Shown: positions 5,519 through 11,986 of the stretch, piece by piece
Layout of the letters: every line of letters begins with the position of its first letter
Position numbering within the stretch: position 1 is the first letter of the stretch
The notes under the pieces: generated by a model
What the model saw: the letters and a program-made list of their open reading frames with translations, nothing else
The model's database searches: none
What the model was told of the DNA's origin: nothing
Made by a program: the position numbers and the translations under genes
Virus record (IMG/VR): IMGVR_UViG_3300027747_001184
Coordinates: 1-21,233 of that record
DNA from: a virus
DNA length: 21,233 nt
Strand: one strand, 5' to 3'

Positions 5519-7950
5519 TATCTTTTCCCTGTTTGAGGTTTATTGGCGGCTACAACTGCTTGCATAGTCTTAAGTTCTAGCTCTTGCTGGTCTTTTTGTT
5601 GTTTGGACATCAGACTGGCTTGGGCTATACGCTCTTGTGAAGCGATTCTTTCCCGTTCTACCTCCAATCGAGCAGCGGCTTCTGCTGCATCGGATTGGTC
5701 TTTCAATGCTTTACGCTGTTCTTCCTGCTCTTTAAGCTGAAGTTCTTTAGCTTGCATTTGAATCACTGGATCTTGGGATGCTTGCTGGGCTTGCTGTGCA
5801 GCCACTTCAGTTTTGTTGCGATTTAGCAACATATCAGAAGCTTGGGCTGCCAACTGAGATATTTGTACTTCCATATCTTTTGGCATACCTTCTTCGCTTT
5901 CTTCTTCTCCAGTAGGCAATGGAACACCCATCATTTCTTCCATCTGTTTGCGGTATTCAAATGCTAAATGCTGTTGAATATGTGCCATAGCTGCTGCACT
6001 AATGGCTTGAGCTTGTGGGTTTTGCCCAACTAAAGCCGCCAGTTTTGGATCTTGCATGGCGTTCATGTGCACTTTAATGTGTGATTCATGGTCTTGGTAT
6101 ATAAAAGCCTTGACGGGTTTCATATTCAAGATGTTCATATTTTCCGTTACAGGATCTTCTGGCATCTGGTCATCTTCAATCTTTACCAGCTTCTTAGCGT
6201 TCTTAATACCCAATACTTCTAACATTTGGCGGTGCAATTGCCCCATGTCATACAGTTGCGGAGCTTGTTGAGCCAACTGAAGAACGGCTTGATATTGGAT
6301 AATCTTTTGTGCCATGGTTGCAGCATTTGGATCACTAACAGGAATTACGTCACAGTTGTCGTAATCTTCTTGTTTAGCAAAACGAGTGCCACTGTCAGGT
6401 GTGTAACTGTACTGGTCAGGCGTGTAGTCACGAATGATGTCTTTTAAGAGCTTTAACTCTTGTTTCATCGAATAGTGAACACGAGCCTGAACCGCGGACA
6501 TCACTTTGAGGGTACGCTCTAAGATTGCCAGAGTAGTACCTACTGGAGTATTTGCTGACATATCAGCAATCTTCATATCTGATGCCGAGGCAAATCTACG
6601 TCCTTCTTCTACGATTGTGCCAAGCAAGCTATAGAGGACTTGTGAGGGTTCCTTATATGGTAATGGCAGAATGTTGTCTTTTAGAACCCCACTTGGTACA
6701 TCAACATCTCTAAATTCTCCAGGACTGATCGGGGTGTCATCGCCCTTGATTCGCAGTCCACGGGCTTTAAAGCCACCTGGCAAGTTGCTAAGTGTTCCAG
6801 CATCAACGAGCTGTCTAATAATAGAAGTTCCAGACTTTGCAAAGGCGCCCACAAGATGAATGAGGCCAAAACAATAAAAGCCAAAGCCAGGCACATAGCC
6901 GTAATGAACGAAATGATTGCGTTTTTGTTTAGTTTCATCTTCAGGTCTCCAGTTTCTACGGATTGCTAAGACTGTTTGACTACCTTTTTCTACAGTAACA
7001 ATGTAAGGAAGAGCAATACCAGTTGGTTCGCCATCCTCATCCTCATCTTCAAAACCTTCAATATCAAGGCTTACTTGAATTTCTAATAACTTATAGCGGT
7101 CATCGGAAGTTGCTTGGAACCCCATTTTTTCCGCAATTTTCTTTTCTACTTCATCAAACGCTGTAGAGGGTTCACCTAAATCAACATCTCGGTAGAATCC
7201 TGCAACCTGTAGTTTGCGTAGCTCATTCTCAGTCTTACGCATAACGTGAGTAACACGCTCTGCGCTTTGTAAGTCGGATGCGCCATAAGGAACAATCAAA
7301 TCTTCCGCTGGAACAAATAAGGCTACTTGGCGGTTTAATGATGGATCAAAGTAGACTTTCTTAAAAGCGTTACCTGAAAGGCCCAGACCCCAGCACATAC
7401 GCTCATGCTCTGGACGGTACTCAGGCATCTTCTCGGTAATCTGGTAATTCATGTCTTTTTGAACGCGATCAGCAGAAGCCATAATCTCTGGTGTTTCTTT
7501 ACCAACAATGACGGTTTTTACTGGACCCGCTGGAGGCAAGGTTTCCATGACTGTCTCGGCTTGGAACTTGACTAAAGCTTCAGACAATAGGGGATGGTAC
7601 ACACCACAAGCGCCTTCCCACGGCTCAGATCGGATTTCAATCTTCATTCCTAATAGCTCAATGCCATCGGTATAGGTTTGCATCCATTCTTTACGGGAAC
7701 TAATATCACCTTCTACATCACCTAGAAGATCGTTACATATCTGGCTTAAATACCCTTTGTCTAGGTACTCTGCAAGGTTGACATCAAAGTCATCAGCAGT
7801 TTCTTCTTCTGGCTCTAATAAGATTTCTAACCCGTCAATGCCAATCTTGACGGATTCTGGATCTTCGATCTCAATATCGATTGGTTCCATGTTGGCAGAG
7901 GCTGCCTCAAGACCTTGGGGTAATTCGTAAAGTGCTTTATCTATTGCCAT
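5518..7950 (-). CDS. Portal protein
   Basis: 810 aa, ATG 7950 with AAGGA six bases upstream; it follows TerL after 9 bases. The acidic N-terminus (about 1-60) is followed by the portal core: EWMQTYTDGIELLGMKIEIR, EPWEGACGVYHPLLSEALVKF, then LSGNAFKKVYFDPSLNRQVA, VPAEDLIVPYGA and VHYGYVPGFGFYCFGLIHLVG. This pattern belongs to the large podovirus-like head-tail connector proteins that form the dodecameric ring at one capsid vertex, through which DNA enters and leaves. Residues from about 640 to the end are rich in Gln, Glu, Ala and Lys and predict a long coiled coil; helical C-terminal extensions are known in P22-type portals. At 810 aa it is longer than many portals, mainly because of this tail. 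Identification rests on motifs and on adjacency to TerL. Confidence 0.92.
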   Translation of the reverse strand: MAIDKALYELPQGLEAASANMEPIDIEIEDPESVKIGIDGLEILLEPEEETADDFDVNLAEYLDKGYLSQICNDLLGDVEGDISSRKEWMQTYTDGIELLGMKIEIRSEPWEGACGVYHPLLSEALVKFQAETVMETLPPAGPVKTVIVGKETPEIMASADRVQKDMNYQITEKMPEYRPEHERMCWGLGLSGNAFKKVYFDPSLNRQVALFVPAEDLIVPYGASDLQSAERVTHVMRKTENELRKLQVAGFYRDVDLGEPSTAFDEVEKKIAEKMGFQATSDDRYKLLEIQVSLDIEGFEDEDEDGEPTGIALPYIVTVEKGSQTVLAIRRNWRPEDETKQKRNHFVHYGYVPGFGFYCFGLIHLVGAFAKSGTSIIRQLVDAGTLSNLPGGFKARGLRIKGDDTPISPGEFRDVDVPSGVLKDNILPLPYKEPSQVLYSLLGTIVEEGRRFASASDMKIADMSANTPVGTTLAILERTLKVMSAVQARVHYSMKQELKLLKDIIRDYTPDQYSYTPDSGTRFAKQEDYDNCDVIPVSDPNAATMAQKIIQYQAVLQLAQQAPQLYDMGQLHRQMLEVLGIKNAKKLVKIEDDQMPEDPVTENMNILNMKPVKAFIYQDHESHIKVHMNAMQDPKLAALVGQNPQAQAISAAAMAHIQQHLAFEYRKQMEEMMGVPLPTGEEESEEGMPKDMEVQISQLAAQASDMLLNRNKTEVAAQQAQQASQDPVIQMQAKELQLKEQEEQRKALKDQSDAAEAAARLEVERERIASQERIAQASLMSKQQKDQQELELKTMQAVVAANKPQTGKR

Positions 7951-7959
7951 AATATTTCC

Positions 7960-9465
7960 TTAGTAGTAACCAACTGTCCTTTTAGACTTAAAGTATTGAA
8001 TTTCATCTGGTTCGTCTGACTGTAGTCGAATGAACCCACCTTTTCTAAAACGTAAAAGTGCTTGGGTTGAAGAGTCAACCAAGTCATCGTGGTCTGAATT
8101 AGGGAAAGCTGCCAATTCTTCAATTACTTCCTCTGCCCATCGTTTCCTTGGCGCCCATACTTTCCCTGATGCAAACATGTCTGCTACAGAGTTTACACGG
8201 GAGATCTTGTCATTACCACGGGTAGGCGTAAATTCCTGTACTGGTATACCCATGGATCTTAACTCAAAGATCAATGGAGCACCAGAGGCTTTTGCTTCCA
8301 CAATGAACGCATCGGGTTCCCATTCTTTATACATTTCCAGGGCGCGAGACTTTAATTCTGGAAATTCAAGCCGTTCTTTAAGGGCATCTAACAGAATAAT
8401 ATTGGCATCGTTAGGATCTTCGTTTACATAAAATACACCCCAAGTCGTGCAAGCAGAGTAGTCTGAACGCTCATTTTTAGTAAAGGCGGTATCCCAAGAT
8501 TGGATAATAAAATCACAAGCTGGGGGATTTTCTTTGTCCCAGACTTTCCACCATTCGCGTTTAATTAAAGCGCCTTCTTCTGAAGTCGGGTCTTGTTGAT
8601 ACTGCGCTTGCCATTTGGATAATGGCAATTCTTCCCGCAGATTTTCCAGTTCCTTTAAACTCCAGAACTCAGGCCATAAGGGTTTACCTGTAGGCAGGAT
8701 TGCGGGTAGAGAAATCATATCCCAGACTTCACCGTCTCTATCTATAATGGACTGGCAGATCTTTCCTGTAAGGTCTCTTTTTGCCCAACGCGTCATCACA
8801 ACGATGATTGAGCCTCCTGGTTGCAGACGCTGCCGTGGTCCAGAGGTATACCATTCAAAGACTTTATCAAAAACTCCAGGGTCTGAAGATGCTAATGCAG
8901 CCTCTTGTTCGGAGTGTGGATCGTCAATAATCAGAATATCCGCGCCCTTACCTGTTACAGTACCCCCGACCCCGATAGCAAAATAATCACCGTTGGCGTT
9001 GGTGGCCCAGCGCCCCGCAGCTTTAGAGTCTGACCGCAGCGACACATTAGGGAAAATCTTAGAATAGGGTTCAGAGCCTACTAAGTTTCTGACCTTACGA
9101 CCAAAACCTACGGCTAGTTCTGCGGTGTTAGAACATTGGATAATTTTTCTGTCAGGGTATTTACCAAGATACCAGGCGGGTAGTAGGTAGCTGGCAAACT
9201 CTGACTTAGTATGACGGGGAGGCATATTAATAATAAGCCGTCTAGATTTTCCATTGGCAATGTCCTCAAATTTTTGCGCCATCAGCGCATGGTGCCGTCC
9301 ATAAATAAAGCCAGGCCAGACAGACTTTACAAAAGACAAAAAGTCCTCCTGCCCAGCTTCTCGTTCCTTGGCCGAATACAAAGATTCTGAAAGCGGCAAG
9401 AAAGGTTCTTGCTCTGCTTCTGGCAATAAAGCAATTAACTCTAGAATCAGTTCATCTTGATTCAT
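7960..9465 (-). CDS. terL: Terminase large subunit (packaging ATPase and nuclease)
   Basis: 501 aa, ATG 9465 with AAGGA upstream, overlapping the preceding stop by 4 bases (ATGA). The N-terminal ATPase has a Walker A-type loop MPPRHTKS (81-88), Walker B ILIIDDP (177-183) and the coupling motif VMTRW (223-227). The C-terminal RNase H-like nuclease has QSWDTAF with Asp325, FIVEAKASG with Glu390, and SDHDDLVD with Asp458 and Asp460, as expected for the metal-binding acidic cluster. The protein pumps DNA into the procapsid through the portal and cuts concatemers. Length and motif spacing are normal, and all key residues I can check are present. The gene is coupled to the LexA-like gene upstream, with the portal gene 9 bases downstream. 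Confidence 0.96.
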   Translation of the reverse strand: MNQDELILELIALLPEAEQEPFLPLSESLYSAKEREAGQEDFLSFVKSVWPGFIYGRHHALMAQKFEDIANGKSRRLIINMPPRHTKSEFASYLLPAWYLGKYPDRKIIQCSNTAELAVGFGRKVRNLVGSEPYSKIFPNVSLRSDSKAAGRWATNANGDYFAIGVGGTVTGKGADILIIDDPHSEQEAALASSDPGVFDKVFEWYTSGPRQRLQPGGSIIVVMTRWAKRDLTGKICQSIIDRDGEVWDMISLPAILPTGKPLWPEFWSLKELENLREELPLSKWQAQYQQDPTSEEGALIKREWWKVWDKENPPACDFIIQSWDTAFTKNERSDYSACTTWGVFYVNEDPNDANIILLDALKERLEFPELKSRALEMYKEWEPDAFIVEAKASGAPLIFELRSMGIPVQEFTPTRGNDKISRVNSVADMFASGKVWAPRKRWAEEVIEELAAFPNSDHDDLVDSSTQALLRFRKGGFIRLQSDEPDEIQYFKSKRTVGYY

Positions 9466-9683
9466 AGATTCCTTAAACTAATATACGCTGGTCTTATGGA
9501 TCTGGCTTTCCCCACCACCCCTTTGCATACCCCAATTTCAATTAGGGCGCGCATTTTCCTCGAAACATTTCCGCGACCCTTCTCGCCAGTAATTCTCATA
9601 ATGTCATCAATCGTTGGCCCATAGCCAAAGTTCTTCCAATATTCGTCAATAATGAGAAACGTTTCCTTTTGCGCGGGACTCAT
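9462..9683 (-). CDS. LexA N-terminal-like winged-helix DNA-binding protein
   Basis: 73 aa, start ATG 9683 overlapping the previous stop by 4 bases; its own stop overlaps the TerL start by 4 bases. The sequence aligns by eye with the DNA-binding domain of LexA: SPAQKETFLIIDEYWKNFGY (helix 1), GPTIDDIMRITG (helix 2), GRGNVSRKMRALIEIGVCKG (recognition helix, then wing). The LexA autoprotease domain is absent, so it is a stand-alone winged helix. It may be a transcription regulator. Its coupling to TerL would also suit a DNA-recognition partner of the packaging motor, but another gene upstream already looks like a small terminase. Function is not established. Confidence 0.8.
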   Translation of the reverse strand: MSPAQKETFLIIDEYWKNFGYGPTIDDIMRITGEKGRGNVSRKMRALIEIGVCKGVVGKARSIRPAYISLRNL

Positions 9684-9916
9684 TTTTCCATCTTTTCCAA
9701 AAAGAACGGGGTATGTTCTCCCACATAAGCGCCAGCAATATTAAAGTCAAAATACTCCCAGGCCTCTTCCTCGGACATATCTTTCATTAAGATCTCTATG
9801 ATTTTGTCTTGGTCATAACAAACAGCCATAGTTCCCATACTATGTACTACGCCAAGGATAGCTTCATCAAAGCCATCAGCCGTCAATAACTCTGGATATT
9901 CTTCTGAAATTTTCAT
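9680..9916 (-). CDS. Conserved small phage protein, acidic
   Basis: 78 aa, ATG 9916. It contains GFDEAILGV, VCYDQDKIIEILMKDMSEEE and AWEYFDFNIAGAYVGEHTP. This combination (an AILGV strand, a CYD-IEILM helix, then EYF-FN-GAYVGE) is, from memory, seen in many phage small proteins of unknown function. It is soluble and acidic, with no cysteine cluster. It begins one base before the stop of the 63-aa gene is cleared and ends in an ATGA overlap with the winged-helix gene, so it belongs to the same leftward transcript as the terminase. Confidence 0.8.
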   Translation of the reverse strand: MKISEEYPELLTADGFDEAILGVVHSMGTMAVCYDQDKIIEILMKDMSEEEAWEYFDFNIAGAYVGEHTPFFLEKMEK

Positions 9917-9917
9917 A

Positions 9918-10109
9918 TTAGTGCAACATCCCTGTTCTTTTTAAATGGTCTATATGGTCTTGCGTCTTTTGGATTTCTTCATAAAACTCATACTCTGCCA
10001 GCTCATGAGCAAACTCTAGCGCATTAAACTCCTCAAAGTTTAATTTCCCAGAATCCATCATTGACCTTAGAGTAGCCATATAACGTCTAATCACTTCGAT
10101 AGTCTCCAA
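9918..10109 (-). CDS. Small hypothetical helical protein
   Basis: 63 aa if read from the TTG at 10109, which has a G-rich stretch (AGGGGGG) about seven bases upstream. Other possible starts are a GTG at 10094, preceded by GGAG, and an ATG at 10079 (MATLRSMM). The protein is helical and acidic: RYMATLRSMMDSGKLNFEEF, then EFAHELAEYEFYEEIQKTQD. No motif is recognised. The start is uncertain. It lies 11 bases after the small terminase fragment and one base before the next gene. Confidence 0.55.
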   Translation of the reverse strand: METIEVIRRYMATLRSMMDSGKLNFEEFNALEFAHELAEYEFYEEIQKTQDHIDHLKRTGMLH

Positions 10110-10120
10110 AATATACCCCC

Positions 10121-10780
10121 CTACCCTTTTTCTTTTGAATTAGTGACGGGGGGTGTTTCCTGTATATCTTCCCCGTCTGCCTGTCCTGAATTTAATACCC
10201 CCTCCCCCTCTGAATCATTATCTAAAGCTTCAGGGTTTATACCTATGGACGCGCAAGTATCTGATTCTAAAGGAGTTGTCACTATAACACCTGTTATAGT
10301 GAGATCTTGGAGTAAGTCATTGGAGTCGGATTGTTTGAGTGGAATACTATGCAAAGTTTCTGACTCGGAATTAGTCGATTTTTGGGGGTCGGGGTGTAGT
10401 GGGGTCGCGGGTTCTAGAATTTCATCATGGGTGGTGGTTTCGTCTTGCTCTATGGGCTCTGATAGCTCTATAAGCAAGCTCTCGGCCTTGCGCTTGGCTA
10501 GATCATTGATAGAGCGCGAGCTAGAAAAGGCTAGTCTTAGGCTCTCTAATAGTCGGCCCTTAATATCTTGGCTAGAATGTAAATGTAGGTGCGTCTTAGT
10601 CTCAGCGAATAGACTAACCTCTGACATCTTGCCGATTAGCTCTAAGGCCTTTAGCTTGTTACTAGTCTTTTCCCCGTCATCAATAGCTATTGTTACTAGA
10701 TTTTGTATTGCCATTGTTCTTATTTGTGCGGGAATTAGATATTCCCTCGCCTCATTAGCCAGAGTGAACGCCTCGATCAT
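10121..10780 (-). pseudogene. terS: Terminase small subunit, C-terminal part (out of frame with N-terminal part)
   Basis: Open frame of 219 codons from an ATG at 10780. Residues 1-11 (MIEAFTLANEA) repeat the end of the upstream fragment, and the continuation LIPAQIRTMAIQNLVTIAID then KLKALELIGKMSEVSLF is the typical small-terminase middle region. The two fragments together would make one normal small terminase that recognises phage DNA and activates TerL. The break is a 35-bp tandem duplication at 10758-10827, which shifts the frame. ATG 10780 lies just after the TAG of the first part, so reinitiation could still yield two chains. The last 110 residues are unusual: acidic, Ser/Thr/Pro-rich, apparently disordered. 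A palindrome at 10279-10302 lies within this coding region. A sequencing or assembly artefact is possible. Confidence 0.7.
10279..10302. repeat. 24-bp perfect inverted repeat inside the small terminase gene
   Basis: TCACTATAAC and GTTATAGTGA are exact reverse complements separated by ACCT. The element lies in the disordered C-terminal coding part of terS, where protein constraint is probably weak. It could be a protein-binding site, for instance a packaging-initiation site, or an RNA hairpin. In P22 the pac site lies inside the small terminase gene, which makes the position suggestive but not conclusive. Confidence 0.6.
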
Positions 10781-10827
10781 TGATGCTATCTTGCCAGAGT
10801 AAAGGCCTCGATCATTGATGCTATCTT
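10758..10827. repeat. 35-bp imperfect tandem duplication that breaks terS
   Basis: Copy A (10758-10792) and copy B (10793-10827) are directly adjacent and match at 33 of 35 positions. On the coding strand both encode ASMIEAFTLA. The two differences are third-position changes: GCC/GCG for Ala and TTT/TTC for Phe. Because 35 is not a multiple of three, the second copy moves the frame by one and a TAG follows at 10786-10788. Confidence 0.9.
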
Positions 10828-11091
10828 GGGATTCTTTGCTAGTCGGCTTGCTTGCTCGGCCTGACTTTGTGGTGATGCGCTTGTATTGTAGGATTCTCGG
10901 AACGCTTGCGCTTGTGGTTTACCCTCTGCGACTTTCCGCGCGAAGTCTTTTTGTTTCTTGGTTAGTCTAACTTTGTCGGCATTATGCGCGCCTACTAGAA
11001 TATTCTCTATGGGCATATTTTTGAGGCCGTCGGTTATTTCTTTGCGGGTTAGTTTAATGGACTTAGTCATAGGTATTATGGACTTAGTCAT
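10786..11091 (-). pseudogene. terS: Terminase small subunit, N-terminal DNA-binding part (truncated)
   Basis: 101 codons ending NPKIASMIEAFTLAR and then TAG. LTKKQKDFARKVAEGKPQAQ at about 43-62 followed by AFRESYNTSASPQSQ and EQASRLAKNPKIASMI is the helix-turn-helix region of small terminase subunits, which binds the packaging site. The protein stops abruptly where the family normally continues, and the continuation is found in another frame at 10121-10780. Two possible starts, 11091 and 11070, come from a 21-bp in-frame duplication; neither has a clear Shine-Dalgarno site. A TATACT -10 lies at 11121-11126 on this strand. Gene content immediately upstream of TerL supports the call. If the duplication is real, the small terminase is either two chains or defective. 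Confidence 0.8.
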
Positions 11092-11098
11092 AGGTATT
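11057..11098. repeat. 21-bp perfect tandem duplication at the terS start
   Basis: 11057-11077 and 11078-11098 are identical and adjacent. On the coding strand the unit holds a start codon and MTKSI, so the protein begins MTKSIIP then MTKSIKL. The length is a multiple of three, so the frame is kept. The octamer TAGGTATT inside the unit occurs a third time at 11102-11109. Confidence 0.9.
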
Positions 11099-11120
11099 TA
11101 CTAGGTATTTGTATACCCTA

Positions 11121-11163
11121 AGTATAGGACAGTTTAGCAAGGTTAGCTATACAGGACAGTTTA
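11121..11163 (-). promoter_or_regulatory. Leftward promoter candidate with two direct repeats
   Basis: AGGACAGTTTA occurs at 11126-11136 and 11153-11163, starts 27 bp apart. Read on the minus strand each TAAACTGTCC is followed by a TATA-like box: TGTATAG for the upstream copy and TATACT (11121-11126) for the copy near terS. TATACT is a good -10 about 30 bases before the terS ATG at 11091, but no -35 hexamer is at the right distance. The repeats may be activator or phage-regulator sites that replace the -35. Confidence 0.4.
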
Positions 11164-11360
11164 AGAGTATTCCCTCTCTATCTATTGAGTGTTATTCCCC
11201 TTGTAGGGTTTGATTCCTTGGACTGTTTCGCTTCGCTTGTTTGCCCGCGCGTAACCCTTCCCCGCGCAATATCCCCGCGATCAATACGCGCTATTGATAC
11301 CCTTAAATATACGGGTAAACCCTTAAGGGAAAGTCATTAGAAAATAATTGATAAAAACAC

Positions 11361-11388
11361 TTGACAAGCAATTATAAAGGCCTAAAAT
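11361..11388 (+). promoter_or_regulatory. Strong sigma70-like early promoter
   Basis: Consensus TTGACA (11361-11366) and TAAAAT (11383-11388) with a 16-bp spacer, preceded by an A/T-rich stretch. The expected start is near 11395, about 75 bases before the first early gene at 11470. It is the best promoter match in the window and should drive the 21-gene rightward block with host RNA polymerase. Confidence 0.75.
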
Positions 11389-11395
11389 ACTAATC

Positions 11396-11433
11396 ATATA
11401 GTAGGTGATTAGTTGATTTTATACCTACTATAT
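11396..11433. promoter_or_regulatory. Inverted repeat over the early transcription start (operator or leader hairpin)
   Basis: ATATAGTAGGT (11396-11406) and ACCTACTATAT (11423-11433) are exact reverse complements, 16 bases apart. The left arm begins at the predicted start point of the early promoter, so a protein bound here could block transcription. It could also form an RNA hairpin in the leader. A related ACCTAGTA sequence lies just upstream of the terS start on the other strand (about 11099-11106). Confidence 0.55.
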
Positions 11434-11469
11434 ATTGACCGCAAACCCTTTAGATATAAGGATTAGATC

Positions 11470-11595
11470 ATGGAAATAATTTATTCAGTTTATGAGATGG
11501 GGACTTGGGAATTTTGGGGTACTTATTCAGAGTGTCAAGAATATATCTTGCAAAATTCGTTTAAAAACGCATTTTTTACTATTGAGGAGTGCTGA
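11470..11595 (+). CDS. First early gene, 41-aa hypothetical protein
   Basis: ATG 11470 with AAGGA nine bases upstream; stop TGA at 11593. The protein begins MEIIYSVYEMGTWEFWG and continues with TYSECQEYILQNSFKN. It is aromatic-rich and has two cysteines. It looks like a short beta-hairpin plus helix and has no recognised family. It is the first gene after the early promoter. Its last codons contain the GAGGAG ribosome site of the next gene. Confidence 0.65.
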   Translation: MEIIYSVYEMGTWEFWGTYSECQEYILQNSFKNAFFTIEEC

Positions 11596-11597
11596 TT

Positions 11598-11756
11598 ATG
11601 ACACGCAAAGAATATTTGTCAGGCCTTGCCGAGGATTACGGGATACCGCGTAGTGAGGTTTTTATGCTCGCAAGTTTACTAGGCGAGAGTGAAGACTATG
11701 ACGGCCTTTTATCTATGTTGGCCGACTATTCCGATAGTTTAGATTTTGACGAGTGA
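11598..11756 (+). CDS. Small acidic phage protein (52 aa)
   Basis: ATG 11598 with GAGGAG eight bases upstream inside the preceding gene. Sequence blocks are MTRKEYLSGLAEDYGIPRSE, VFMLASLLGESEDYDGLLSM and ADYSDSLDFDE. It looks like a helical bundle; the VF-LA--LG--EDYDGL pattern resembles small early or superinfection-region proteins that I recall from many phages and prophages. Strongly acidic C-terminus. No function known. Confidence 0.75.
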   Translation: MTRKEYLSGLAEDYGIPRSEVFMLASLLGESEDYDGLLSMLADYSDSLDFDE

Positions 11757-11765
11757 AAAGGGGAG

Positions 11766-11783
11766 AGGCCTAGAAATAGGCCT
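11766..11783 (+). other. 7-bp RNA hairpin with GAAA loop between early genes
   Basis: AGGCCTA (11766-11772), GAAA, TAGGCCT (11777-11783) form a perfect stem with a GNRA tetraloop. No T-run follows, so it is not an intrinsic terminator. A GGGGAG sequence lies directly before the stem and the next ATG is nine bases after it. The stem would bring the purine-rich site close to that ATG, or it may be an RNA-processing or stability element. Confidence 0.5.
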
Positions 11784-11792
11784 TACTTAAAA

Positions 11793-11975
11793 ATGAATAA
11801 TACCGCCATTGTAGAAATTCGCGAAGTTTACGGGAATAGGACTATCTACCCCGTAAATGATGCCGCGCAATACCTTGCCCGTATCGCGGGGACTAAGACG
11901 CTAACCGAGCAAACAATTAAACACGCTAAGGCCTTGGGCTTTAATTTTGAAGTAAAACAAACCGCAACCATATAA
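11793..11975 (+). CDS. Conserved-looking small phage protein (60 aa)
   Basis: ATG 11793. Blocks are MNNTAIVEIREVYGNRTIYP, VNDAAQYLARIAGTKTLTEQ and TIKHAKALGFNFEVKQ. The order beta strand, YGNRTIYPV, A--L--IAGTKTLT, helix, F-V is one I recall from a common phage protein of unknown function, often in regions that regulate replication or lysogeny. No good Shine-Dalgarno lies at the normal distance; the hairpin at 11766-11783 separates GGGGAG from the start. Soluble, mildly basic. Confidence 0.8.
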   Translation: MNNTAIVEIREVYGNRTIYPVNDAAQYLARIAGTKTLTEQTIKHAKALGFNFEVKQTATI

Positions 11976-11986
11976 AGGGGTTTTTT

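Larger units (their letters stand above)
11092..11469. other. Divergent control region between late and early gene blocks
   Basis: 378 bp without a gene. Contents from left to right: a leftward -10 candidate with two 11-bp direct repeats (11121-11163); CCCGCG-rich runs (about 11244-11280); an inverted repeat ATCAATA/TATTGAT around CGCGC (11280-11298); ACCCTT four times (11254, 11299, 11319, 11445); the 10-bp palindrome CCCTTAAGGG (11320-11329); a near-consensus rightward promoter (11361-11388); and a dyad over its start point (11396-11433). It divides two oppositely transcribed blocks. Alternation of GC-rich and AT-rich stretches and repeated short motifs would suit an operator region, a replication origin or both. 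Confidence 0.7.

Noticed and set aside
6681-6938. An 85-codon leftward frame inside the portal gene with a hydrophobic start resembling a membrane protein.
   Set aside because: It lies wholly within the portal gene in another frame; the hydrophobic start is explained by the out-of-frame reading of the FGFYCFGLIHLVG region.
10143-10802. A 219-codon open frame antisense to the C-terminal terS fragment.
   Set aside because: It is an antisense shadow: Ser-rich product with no recognisable domain, no ribosome site, and the opposite strand encodes recognisable small-terminase sequence.
10786-10918. Programmed -1 ribosomal frameshift joining the two terS parts.
   Set aside because: The second frame is open back to 10918, so a shift is possible, but I see no slippery heptamer of the usual type, and the tandem duplication already explains the break.
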